Origin: Sclerurus mexicanus
Lineage: Eukaryota; Chordata; Aves; Passeriformes; Furnariidae
Length of the DNA stretch: 64,000 nt
Assembly (NCBI GenBank): GCA_013396755.1
Contig: VWZF01004022.1
Location: forward strand, 464,294 to 528,293
Direction of reading: 5' to 3'
A program made the translations under genes and the position numbers. Positions 39,660 through 52,100 of this stretch are shown in pieces; position 1 is the stretch's first letter; every line of letters starts with the position of its first letter. Below the pieces are notes generated by a model that saw only the letters and a list, made by a program, of their open reading frames with translations, was not told where the DNA came from and did no database searches.

Positions 39660-42554
39660 CCTCCTCTTCTTGCTCTCTGACCTTGGTGTCTGCAGGACAC
39701 CGTCTCACTGAGCTTTATTTCCCCTGGCTCCTCCCTCAGTCTCTCAGCACAGCTGTGCTGCTTGCCTTTTTATGTTTTCCCCTACCTAAATACGCTCTCA
39801 CAGGTGTCTCAGGGCTCCTGGGCTCACCTGTGTCCTTCAGTGAAGCCCTGAAAGCAGCTGTGTCTGCAGCCCCTGCCCTCTCCTTGGGGTGAATATCCCT
39901 ATGAACACCCACACAGCACAAACACACAGGGCAAGTGACCCCGAAATCCAAATACCGGGGGAAGCAGAGGTTTCCTGGAAAGTCACTCCCACCTCACAGC
40001 TCTTCCCAGAGCTCCATCTCCAAGGCGTGCAGCATCTTTGCCAGTGTTCATCAGCCAGACGAAAAATCCTGGTGTGCAAATCACTGTAAAAAGGGTGTCT
40101 TCTCATTGCCTTCCTTTTCTCACCTCGCAGACTCCAATTGTGAAATCCGTAATTAACGTGTTCTCACTCTGCAGTTGCTACTTTTCCCTGTTTCCACGGC
40201 TGGAGGGGGAAAGGCTCATTCTAGGAACATCAACTACCCATAACCAACCTTTGCCCTACCCAGAGGATGACAAAGTTTTCTCCTCACTTCACACAATCCA
40301 GGGAAAACAGTAGTAGCACTTGCTTTATGGAGCACACCAAATGGAAGCAAATAAACATGAAAGCTCTCCCTAGAAAGAAGGGACAATCCCACAGATCCCA
40401 TATTCTCCCTGTCCCTGTGTGACAGCTTTCTGGACTCCAGCACGTTCATTCACTTGGACAAAACACCCCCAAGAGCCCTGCCCATTAAAAGGGCTGATGT
40501 TCTATAAGTGGTTGTGCATGTTCACTTGTTCCTGTGTTTACCAATGTAGTACAGCTGGAAATAAATCTCCCTCTGACCAGGCAGGGACCTGGCACCCCTC
40601 TAATAATGGCAATTTACCTTCTTGCTACAGCAGGTGATTCAGCAAATACAGAAATTTCTACTCCAAGATTCAGTTCTGATGAGTAATGCAAAAGACTGAA
40701 ATAACCTACAGTATGTGCATTTTATTTTTGAAAAAAATAAGATTTTGTATGTTACGAACTCAGGGACTGTGTAATTTTGTGTCCCAAAGGCAGAAATTCT
40801 TCCAAAGTTACAGCCAAGTTACAACACATCAAATAACTTTGATTCCCACAAATATTTGTGTGTGAAACTTAACTTTTGTGTGGTCCCTTTGAATTCAGTG
40901 ATAGTATTCACTTGGAGACAATGACTTGAGCAGGAGTATGTAGTAGGATTGAAGGGATGTAATGGGTGTACCTAGAAACGTAGTTACTGCTAGAAAAGGA
41001 ATGGTTTTGAAATGACTTCTTTATTTCAAAGACTTCATGTAAACTGCTGCAGATTGCTGAGTAAAAAAGAGTGACCAAATGATCCAAACTCGGTTAAAAC
41101 CCAAATATTTACAGCTTGAATTGGCCCATACCATATATTTGTTTATATTCCTTTCTCATCCTGTTTAGAAGACACAGGCTTACACTGATCTTTAACACTG
41201 AAAACAAAGCCAGAACTAGTTTTAGTCTCTAATCTCGCTCCTATTTACTGAGGGAACATGTCCAAGAGGGTCTGGCTATCAGGAGACACCAACCCCTAAG
41301 CATGTGTGGCTGAAGCAGGCTGGTTAAAGGGCTGGAAACCCACTGTGGAGCTTCCTTTGTGGGTTTAAATCCTACCAGCCATGGAGGGGTAGCAATCCCA
41401 GGTACCGAAAGTCTCCTGCAGCATTTCCAGGGTTATCTGTTTCAGCAGAGTTAGAGCTGCCTTTCGGGAGCACCAGAAGCAATTCAGGTGCAGCAGCAAA
41501 CAAGAGTGGTACCTGGCAAAAGTTGTTTGTTGTTTCTTTTTCTTTTGAAATAAAAGAGTGTCTTCCCAGCGGAGCTGGAAATTGAAACATTTTCCTTGGC
41601 TCTTGTTTTTGTTCTAATTGGCTCTGAGTTCTCAGAGCTCTCACATATTTTACGGGAGACTCTTTTCCAAAGCCATAAGAAAGCAGATGTAAAGCCTGCG
41701 AGGGCTGAAGTCTCAGCACGCTGTTGCAGCAGCTGTGTTGCTGTTATCTGCATGTGAGGATTAAATTGTCATCTGATGTTCAGTGCTGGCAGAAGCTGGG
41801 TGTGTGACAGAGATGGTGACAGCGGATTTAACGTCTGGGTGGCGGATATTTTGGATCTCACCCGAACCACACATATCAAGCAAGTCAGGCATATTAGTGG
41901 CTGTGATTGGGATCAGTGTGAGCAGTCAGCTGCCACTGCTTCACCGTCCTCGCTGCATCCTGCTGGCTGTCACACAGCGTGGCTTTCTGCAGCGCTCCCT
42001 CCTGCAGCACAACGTTCCTCCCAAAGGCAGGGTCTAGTTAATACCCTCCACGTGGCAGCGTGGAGCTCCATGTGGAGCTGTCTCTCCCTCTTGCTGAAGG
42101 ACAATTCCACCTTTGCAGACAGGTGACATTTGGCCCATAGGAGAGCCCTGACAAAGACCTGGCAGGACAGCTCCAAGCCAGGGCAGCACCTGCAGACGTG
42201 CTCTGGCTCTTTGCAGCTGCAGGTCACAAATAAGCCCAGAACTTGGAGCCACCATCCATGTCAGTTTAAGTTCATGTGGCAGGCTGTGAACCGCAGCAGC
42301 TGAGGAGCCAGCACATATTTGCCTCTGTGGTGGCCATTTCTGGCAGAGGTGGCAGCTTCTAAAACTGCTCCAGTGTGCATTGCCAGGGCTTGTCACCTGT
42401 GCGTAGCGAGGGATCCAGCAAAGGCTGATGCGTGGCTTTACAATTTCACCCGCTGGAAAAGTGGCAAAATCCAGACCAGTGATGCTGACACGGCCTCAGG
42501 TGGGTTCCTGCATCAGCGGGGAGTGCAAAGGCTTCTCCTTTCTGTTCTCTGCTC

Positions 42555-42613
42555 AATTGGTGAAACCGTGTGGTGGGTCCCTTCCAACTCAGGAATGTTC
42601 TGTGTGATTCTGT
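42555..42613 (+). mobile_element. CR1 LINE 3'-tail remnant
   Basis: Only the last part of a CR1 copy is recognisable: GTGGTGGGTCCCTTCCAACT followed by CAGGAATGTTCTGTGTGATTCTGT, the avian CR1 3' end in plus orientation. The 5' border is unclear because the flanking sequence is diverged. Confidence 0.75.
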
Positions 42614-44511
42614 TCTGGGATCTTCGCTCTTTCTAAAACCAATTTATGATAAGGAGTCCTGTGCTGTTAATAGGAGTTCCCCCGTGCAACAGTAATTCTC
42701 ACATGCTGGGGTTCTAAAGCACAAAGACCTGCCCTGCATTTTTGTGAACTTTTCTCTCGTTCATTTTTGAAGACCACACAGCTCAGATGCTTCCAGGAGA
42801 ACACTGGATGTTACATGCACCTAAGTACCACTCAAGCCTGAGAGCTGTAAGGAGCTGTTGTTCCTGTAGGGTTTGCCATCACTCTTCCATCTTTCAGAGG
42901 GCTGGTTTTCATGCTGATAGACCAGAGTGCAATGACATCAGGGTTCTTGATTTCCTTGCCACTCCCTGAAGACAAAACAGCAGTGTTTCCTGGAGTAAGA
43001 CTTGGCACTTGAGCCTCGTTATGCCGAAATCTGGGTGTGCTTTATTTTTAAAAGAAGATGCTCATTTTTTTTGCAGACTCTTTCCCTTGCCAGAATGAAG
43101 CTGGATATTGGTTGCACTTACTTCTGTTCTGTGTGATGCACGCTATGACAGGTAGCAGAAAATACTCCAGTGCATGTTCCATGATTCAAACACTAGAGGA
43201 CACCAGTCTGCAGATCCTGTAGTAAAGAATTCAAAGGGATTTTGTAGTGGCAATACACACCATCATTTCTGTACTGTGTCCTTCCCACAGGCGTGGTCAC
43301 TGCGTTTGGGACTTTTTTTGCTAATATTACTTTATTTAGCTGTATCTCTGTTTAGCCTTTTTCTTTTGACCAAAACAGCAAATGCAGTTCCTTAATCCTC
43401 CCTTTAAACCTTTGCTGGTAGCTACTAAGTGGTGTTATTTATAGCCCAGGCACAACTGAATGGCCTATAACAATGGTGACTCAAGCCTATAAATCTTTAT
43501 AATTATTGCCAGAACTACTGGTGCCACGTTGTGTTGTGAGGCTCACACAAAAGTGCTGAGAATCTTTAACGGCTACTCATTAGCTTTCTTGTCTTTCCTC
43601 TTTTCTGCCCAACTTGGACACTTGCACCTTTTGTAAACAAAACTGCGCAAGAATTTCTTACCTTGAGGAGCTGAGGGGAGGAAAAAAATAATTCTCTTGG
43701 GTTTCTGGTATTTTTGTTCTTCATTTGCAGTGCTTTTGTACCAAAGAGGGTTTCTCTCCAGAGACAGTTTGGGGCACGTGGCCTATGGGTGTCTCTGTAT
43801 TGGTGACATTTGGTCAAGTCCTGAAAGTCCAAGGTCTCATTACTTGTTACTACCTATGGTTTTTAATAGAAAAACTGAAATAAGGACCAGAGATGCAAAG
43901 GTAGAATTTCACCATGGCTTATGTGGAGAGGGGCTTTGGCCAAACTAGCTGTGGCCCTCTGCAGAGGCTCAGTTTGGCAATAAATGTGTACAGACCTGGC
44001 TCTTAAAAATGTGGCTGCAGAACATCCTTGGCTTTGGGGGCTGGGGCTGATCATTACCTGCAGCAAAGGAGAGTAGCTGTGCCTGGGAACCAGAGCAGGG
44101 GTCCCTGGTGCCTTCAGCAATGTGAGAAGCCCTTCAGGCAGTCAGTGAGGCTGCACTGCTCATACATCTTCAGGATTAAGTGATTTAGGTAGATTTTTTT
44201 GTGCTAATGAAATTTTCTTCTGACTCTAATCTGCAGGAACTGTGGGGGGATTTTGTCTTCCTCTGCAGCAAGAGGGAATTCTCCTACTCCTGTGTTCTTG
44301 CAGCCTCTTGGAGTTTGTGGGTATTTGCCTCTTGCCCCGGGCTTTGTTATGAGCTGCTGTCAGACACAGCTCATGGGTCAGGTGCTGATCTGAACCAAAG
44401 CCACCCTTCTGTGGTCCTGCTGTCTCAAGGGAAGAGTTGTGGGCAGGGGAGAGGATCCACTCCTTGTTCAAAAGACCAGCTGGCCTGAGCAGGTCTAGAA
44501 AATGCGCAACC
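42614..44511. other. Spacer downstream of SULT4A1
   Basis: Between the CR1 tail remnant and the inferred SULT4A1 cleavage site I see no coding exon, repeat family or RNA gene. Confidence 0.55.
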
Positions 44512-46032
44512 ACAACGCATGGACCACATCTTTTATTCAGTAAGCAAGCAAGCACAGAAGTATAATGTGTAGTGCTTAATATTCATACAGTACTAAAAAT
44601 ATAAAAATAGAAATAAAATTTCACTGAAAGCATTTTCACTCACAAATATACAAGGAAAAGTGCTGTCAAGCCACATCATGCTACACCACTTGCCAGCTGC
44701 TCAACTGACAGTTTCCCAACAGAACTGAAACACTAAAAGCTAGTCCTTTCCTCACGGTTTTTGGTGAACCTGAACACCTGACTAGCAAAAATGGGCCTCC
44801 TGCAGCTGAGAGCCTAAAAAAGCATAGATGTCATTACGTAATGGAACAATAAAAGAATTTGGGAGAGTTCTGTAGTGATTGTAGCCTGCTTCAGGCTGTT
44901 CGTGTACCTGTTGTGGAGAATTAAGAAAAAAAAAAAGGATACAGAAATAAACTTGAATCCTGATTAAAATCCAGACCAGTCATGGCTAACAATTCCCGGA
45001 ATTGTGTTCTGCATGGATATTTGTGCAATACTCCCACCTGCTGGCATATCCATCACCTCTCTTTCTCAGATGCTGCAGTTCCCTCTGCCTGCTTTACACT
45101 GGCACAGATAGACACATATTCCTCTTCCCCTTAGGGCTGGTGGAGTCCAGGAGCACAAACCATTCACGGTGCTAAGTGCTCTCACCTTTTAGTGGAACTG
45201 GAGGCCACTCAGCACCTCATGGGAGAAATTCCACCTACACGCAGAAGTGAGATGGGTCAGAGACTGGTTCTTCAAGAAAGTCCCTGCACCAGATACCTCA
45301 ATTTTAAGCCCAGTTTTGTGGGACTGAACTAAAGCTGAGGGTTTAAGAATGTTCCATGTGTTGATCATCATGGAGCTGCACTGCAGCCACCAAGAAACCA
45401 CCCACAAAAGCACGGGGGTCTTGGGATCAGGCTGAGAGTCACAGAACATGCCAGTGCACAGAACCTACTCAGATCACACAGATGAGGGTGTGCAGAATCT
45501 CATGTGAACCCCACCTCGACCAGTTACTATTTTGGAATGGGATTTATTTATACTTGCTACACCTGCTATAAAAATAAATGTGACGATTAACCCCTGAGAT
45601 CATTCTGACATAATATTTTGGCCTGTTACTTGTTTCCCTCAGAAATAATGCATTTATTTGGTTTGCGGACGTTTATTTCGGTTCTAGTGACAAGCTTTTA
45701 TAAAACGCATTAAATAATCAATGTGGGGCTGAAAAGGTGTACATTCTAGTTGCATATATGATACATACCTTATACGTATATAATACATTCCATAACAGCT
45801 GAATGTTCTAGTATTGACTGAGAAGTTCTGGCATGTGGACAGAAGATTTAAATACTAGAAGATAAACAGCTGTTTAGGACCGAAGATAATTGTATCTGAT
45901 ATGGTTTACTTAGATTGTTTTTCTTTCTTTAAATCTTATTACACATAATAGCTACAGTAGTTTGTCCAGCAGGTAATAAATGAATGCATAAAGCACTTCT
46001 AGCTATATCTGGATATCATATGCATGCATTTT
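44512..46032 (-). other. SULT4A1: Probable SULT4A1 3' untranslated region
   Basis: AT-rich sequence follows the stop codon on the minus strand for about 1.5 kb up to a good poly(A) signal. That length agrees with the roughly 1.4-1.5 kb 3' UTR I remember for mammalian SULT4A1. Other AATAAA hexamers on the minus strand (near 45672, 45653 and 45543) could give shorter alternative ends. The downstream border is an inference. Confidence 0.55.
44532..44537 (-). terminator. SULT4A1: Candidate SULT4A1 polyadenylation signal AATAAA
   Basis: TTTATT on the plus strand is AATAAA on the minus strand, in the context CTGAATAAAAGATG. Cleavage would fall roughly 10-30 bases further along the minus strand, near 44512. 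Beyond it the sequence becomes GC-richer and loses UTR character. Confidence 0.5.
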
Positions 46033-46145
46033 TTATAAATAAAAATCGAACGTGAGGTCACATTTTCCCATCTTCTGTTTATAAACTAAATCAAATTTCT
46101 CATTCATTGAAACAGTGAAGATGTCTTTCCATAGCCCAACTCGTC
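46033..46145 (-). CDS. SULT4A1: SULT4A1 exon 7, terminal coding exon with stop
   Basis: This exon has 113 coding bases, acceptor TGTGTTTCAG, and a TAA stop at 46035-46033. It encodes RVGLWKDIFTVSMNEKFDLV and continues YKQKMGKCDLTFDFYL, the exact SULT4A1 C-terminus as I remember it. The segment holds the dimerisation motif (K, then FTV, then E). It also contains the degenerate form of the loop that binds the cofactor 3'-phosphate in active SULTs. No ORF prediction of 60 residues or more covers this exon; I found it by reading the reverse strand. Confidence 0.96.
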
Positions 46146-49100
46146 CTGAAACACAGAGAAGGAACACAAGTCAGGGAGCGGATGCAACAGGACACTGGAT
46201 ATCTACAGCCTAATTGTGCAGGCACCAAGTACTGTCTGTGAGATTCTAATCAGTCTTGGCTTTCACTGAAAGCCTAACGAGACCTAAGGCTGTTCATTGC
46301 CTTAGCCAATTACCCTGCCACAACCCTTTAAAGCCTTAAAATAAGTACCCATACACCCCATCATCTGCACCAGCCCAGCATTCCACAGGAAGAATTCAGG
46401 TTTGTGTCAGACTTGACTCTAGCCTTAGTCAGAAATGAACACAGATTTGGGGTGATGTGGATTTCTGGCTGCAGTGCAAACTGTGGCTGTTGAATAATTC
46501 CAACAGCTAATAATACATTTCTAAATTACTGTGCCGCCAGCACACACTGGGTAGAGAACTATCCCAAAGGTACATGGAATGGGCAGCATTAAACTGGCTA
46601 TTGAAGTGTGATATTTTCATTGCTAATTTCTATTATTTTGTGTCTCGAGATAAGCTCCACAGATGAATTTACATTCTTCCATGTAAGAGAGATTTGTTTG
46701 TTAAATATGAGTGCTGAGTTTCTCTCTGTGAAAGAGAACAAGTGCCACACACCAAGTGTGTGCCACTGAAAATTTGATTTTGAACACAAGGAATAGAAGC
46801 TTTGGGTAGATGCAACATGGACACTGAAGTTCTTCCTTGTGTGAAGTATTTATCCACTCTACTGAACCCTGGTGGCACTACTGACCCCTCAACAACTGGT
46901 CCAGTGCCGTCCAAAGGTTAATTTAACTCAAAGTCAGCCAGAGGGACTTGTGGCTGAATAAGCCCCACACGGTAACTAGACTGAGAGGCCCAATTCTCCT
47001 CTCATTTATGCTGGTTATAAAGACAAAATCCAGACTTGTTCAACTGGAATAAATGAAAGGAGAATTGGGACTGTGCTACCAGAGAGTTTAATCATAACAG
47101 CAAGAACAAAGCTACATGCAGGGAGCTTAATTATGCATTTGATGCATAAGAAGAATACCCATTTAATTTAATTACCATTGCTTTTATGCAGCAACTTTAT
47201 AATTGCGTCCAAAGACAGAACTATCTCAAACATCTACATATTACATATTAAAATGACATGTGGCAAGGGCTGTTTTATGAAACCAGGGCTTTTCTATAAA
47301 TCCTGAAGGTAGGATAATGTCCTGCTTTCATTTCAGGATCCAAAGATCAAAATAACCTGAAACTGAAAATGCCATTTACTGTTTTCACCAAATTTCTCCT
47401 GTATTAAAAAAAAAAACAAATGCTTGCAGTCATAAACATCTGATACTGATTTACATTTTGCTCAGGCAACTATAAATGCATAAAGTACAGCACGAAACAT
47501 GAAACTTTCATTAATAATAAAATATTTTCTTCCCCTGCTGGGTAAAGAAAAGCCTTTTATATCTCAATCTCCCTAACAACACGTATGGACAAACAACAAG
47601 TTTTACAAAGGACACACGCAGTGGATTATTTGCAACATCTTTTTATGGTTTTTACCATATGAATTGATAGCTTGTCAAAAAGTCACCCACCTGGTTTCTG
47701 ATTTGAATCATGCAACTGCGTAAATTATGATGTGATAAGAGTCAAATACAAGTAACATATCTAATCATTGTTCTGCTTTCACAGCAGTTCAGGGTTATCT
47801 TCAGAGTAAAGATCAATGTGCTAAAAGAAAAACAAAATGAAGAACTAAAATAAAGCAAAATAATAAAGTAAATGTAACTAATGACAAATTAAAAATATTT
47901 GAAACAGATTACAGTAAGCTGCCATGTTATTGCCACCATCCTTTGTCACAGAAACGAACAGAGAGGGAACAAAGCTCTGCTAATGAAGCTACATTCTGAA
48001 GTAACAAAATACTGTAAAAGTCAGAGACAGCAAAGAAAAGAAATTCAAAATAAGGATTTTTTTACTAAAAAGCACACAGTGAACAAATGACAAAATATTA
48101 CATTAACTGCTGCAACTCCCTTCCTTCTCTATTACACAGTGAAGGCTTCTTCAGATAAAAGGAGGGGTGAGGAATGGCTTGTTTCCAAGTGTGACAATCT
48201 GAAATGTTTGTGCCCACAAGTTACTCTGACAAATAGTCTGAGCTGATGAACTGGCATAAGGCTCCAAGAAGAAAGACACAAAGGTAGCAGAGAATTCCGG
48301 TGAACCGGCTTTCCTGGGAAAGCAAACCTGTCCTCAAACAAACCTGAGTGCTGCTAAAGTTACAGTCTGACTTTGGTAAGGCACGTGATTTCAGTGGGTT
48401 TGTAACAGAACTGTACAATGGCAACAAAATGCACGATAAACGAATAAATAACTTGCTAATGCAGAATTAGCGGTCAAGAAGGACTGATGGTATTTGATAT
48501 CTTTAACAGAGATTTGAAAATGACCATAAAAAGTACAGCTGATACGACCTGCAGGTCACATGAAGGTTGGCTGAGAGAGGTAGGATGGAAATGGCTCCTA
48601 CACGCAGGAATCTAAGAGCAAAATATTCAGGTCGTAACTCCTGAGTAAGGCACAACGACCTGCCAGTTAATTCCTCTGAAAGACTTTGTGGTCATGATAA
48701 ACACACGCTGTATGATGCTGTATCACAAAGTGCTAGCACGGCCATGGATGGAGAAACAAGGGAGAGTTCCAAATAAAACTGCATTAAATTAGTGTATGAG
48801 GTGATTTTATGTTTGGATGAGGTATGGGTGAGGCTGACATAGGAACTGATCATCTTCATCATATTCCCTCATTTCTTAAAAAAGCTGTAAAACAGCCTAC
48901 AGAAAATAACTTGAGGGAGCCCAAGTTCAGTCTTTTACGGTCCTCAAAGACAACTGATTTTTTGGCACTATCAAAGGACAGATGTATCAACAGATCAAAT
49001 GGCACCTTCAGGTTCCTAAAGAAAGACCTCACCAGAATAAACATCTGGAAGCTAAACACGCTTTGAACAGCTAAAGTAACCAATGGAAAGAAAAAGCTCG

Positions 49101-52100
49101 TAAGGGAAGGGACTCTACAGCTCCCTGCAATTTTAGAAATTAAAATTAGAAATACCTGCTATTCTAGAAAACCTGATATACTTAAATACAAGGTTTTAGA
49201 CCAGGATAAACTGTATGAAATCGTGTGGGCTTTGGCATGGCCGAGGTCAGAAGGAGCAGTGCAGCCTTCTGTATGCTGTTGAATGCACACTGTTCATCTT
49301 GGGATTTTCCCCACCCTTTTCAGTGACTTCCACCCAAGTTGATTTTGAGACAAACTAACCCCCAAATTGCACCGACAGGCAGTTACCTCCCATTATTTAC
49401 ACAGCAATATTTCACCAACATCCCAACGCATCCTAGAGGTTACTAAGTTGTTCAGCTGCTTCTTGCAGCTTCTCCAAGAGGAGCTTTACAGCGGGTTTCA
49501 AACATACCCCTGCCAACAGGAAGAGCTTCTGCATTACAGCACTGGTCAATGAGCTGATGGCAGTGTTCCACCATGCCTTCCAGCTGTGCCTTGTCATAAG
49601 AAACTCCCAAGAACCTCACCAGCTGCTCAACCATCGTTGCAAGGTCCTGGAAGAGAGGATTCAAACTCCAGCTTATTTTACAATCTTTTAAATTACGGGG
49701 GTTTTTTTAAGTATTTCAAAATGAGATATCCTGATGAGTGCAGAAGTTGTAGAAACATCACCGCCTTGAAATTTTGCCACCTTCACATTTGCTGGAAATA
49801 AACACATTCTAAGTCATTAGGGTAAGGCAGGTTGGCAGAGAACAGTCACTAAACCCCTTGAAATATTAGAATGGGGTACTGCAAAGCAATTGTGATGCTT
49901 CCCACTTCAGAGAACACCAAGCCCTTTTGGAATTCCACCGCATTTTGGAGGAATTAAAAGTCACTTCGAGTTTGATGTTGGTAAAATAATAGATCACAAA
50001 TGTTAGAACATCTCTTCTTTCAGTGTCAGCTTCTGGGGGCTGCACTCGTGTAGATGGAAAGGATCTACTGAGCTGGCCTCTGAGAATTAATTTGCATTAA
50101 TCAGCCATTAATTTGCACCTCCAGAGTTCCAGCGCTCCTCAGAATGAGTAAGACTGCTGGAGCTGAAAGGACAAAATGGTAATATTTATCAGGAAGCAGA
50201 AGGACACTGATGCCACCAGCTTCCAGCAGCATCCACCAGCGAGCACAGCTGGGAAAATATAATCATTCAAAACCACGGGTTTGAAATAATTCTGACTAAA
50301 CTTTACTTACTCTGATTTTATTACATCTCCTTTCAGCACCCCGCTCCAGCAGAAGGCTCAGTAAAGCTGGAATTATAATTTACCCAACTTTACTGATTTC
50401 TGCCCTGATTTTGCCTTTTTGCAGGTTTAGAAATAGGAACCGGGTTTTTCCTCCGTTTGCATTAGTTTTCCAATCAAATAAACATTCTGAAATATTTTCA
50501 TTCATTCTTAAAAATATCATCCTGCAATAAGAAAGGGAAAACAATGTTCTATGTGATATTTCCACTAGGTTTCTGGTTAGATTGGAGTTACTAGCCAGCA
50601 TACTGTAAGGACCCAGTAATTATGTTCACCTGATGCTACATGATCATAGCTAATTCTTTTCAACAGTTTCACAGAAAACAGCGAGAACAACAAAACAATC
50701 AGGAAAAATGCCATATATATAGGAAAAAAATACAGATCATATACCTTTTTTCCCCTCATTGATATAGCACATACAGCAAGGCATTTCTTTTAATGAAAGC
50801 CCAGGGCTGAATTTAGCAAGTACTGAACAGTTTCACATCACTGCCTTCCCTGCAGGTAGTTTGGTGTCTATGAATGAGTCAGGCTCCTGAGTAAATTAAT
50901 ATGTATATGGAAGTGCTTAAAGTCCACAGAATTTGCTGAATGCCAGTGCTTTAAAAATAGTATCAGACATTAGGGAGTCCAAATATGGACACTAAAATAA
51001 ATAAAGCACAAAGTTTGCTTCTAAACACTAGGATGCTAAATGCAATTAAAGTATCATTTTGCTACATCTAACCTACCTTGTGCATATCTTCATACTTGAG
51101 AAAAAGTACATTGGCATCCATGTGATGTTCCCAAAACTCTTGCACGTGTTCGAACCACGAACCATATCCTACTACAAAGACATTGTGATTGGCATCAGGA
51201 AAGTGAACACTTTTGTTATTAAGCCATTTGCAAAAAGGAAAAAAGATAAAACCAAAGTAGCTGAAGTGGTTCATAGCCCCAGGAGAGCAGCGACTCGTTT
51301 TGACCCATTGCCATGTACAGCAAGGAACTTAATTTAAACAGAGTTTTCCTATCAGTTTGGGATTTTCAAAAGAACTGACTTAGCACGAGGATAAAACATT
51401 CAGCTGAAAATGCCACCATATTTCACGAGGGACCTCTTGGAGCTCAGTATTAGTAACAGAAATTGAGCCAAAATAAGAGTTACACAGAAGACAAATTTCC
51501 AGTGACTGCAGCCTGTGTGAATCTCTGCAATGAACATATCACACTTTAAGCTTAATACAGCATTCATGCAAAGTTCCTCTAATTGCTGACAACCACTCTC
51601 CCTTCTTCAACAAGCACTGAGGACACAGACCTATAAAATACTTCATGATCACCCCCAAAAGCACAGGATGGACACACAGAATTATTTATCGTTACATGTT
51701 CTGACCCTCTACCACGATCTAGGACTTATTCTCTTCTACTGTTATTTTCTAAACACTTGCACACGATTTCTGTAGAGATGCCAGAACAGTTTCATTTACA
51801 GTGTTACTGCTAATCTCAAATACACAATATAAACTCAGATTATTGATGCCCATGAGGTGCTGAGCGCTCCCAAAAGCTTAAGGGTGATGTCAGGGGGTAT
51901 TCCCCTTCTATCACAAGAAAAACAACCCATTCTGCATGTTTTTTTGTTCCCAGTGACAAATTCTCACAAAGTATTTCAGATAATCAAAGCAGGAGTTCAG
52001 CAAATATCAGAAGCAGTTTTCCACATTCTCTCCCAGTTTTGGTTTTTGGGGGTTTTTTTTGGTCAATTTTATCTTTCCAGCAAAGCAGCTATAGAAAAAA

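Larger units (their letters stand above)
25563..42554. other. Intergenic; no gene recognised, with GC-richer patches
   Basis: Seventeen kilobases without a recognisable exon. Patches of higher GC lie around 27.5-28.9, 32.4-32.8, 39.4-40.1 and 41.7-42.5 kb. They contain overlapping ORFs on both strands, as expected for chance ORFs in GC-rich DNA. Small features (tandem duplication, G-rich motif, hairpin, GT-rich tract) are listed separately. Confidence 0.55.
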
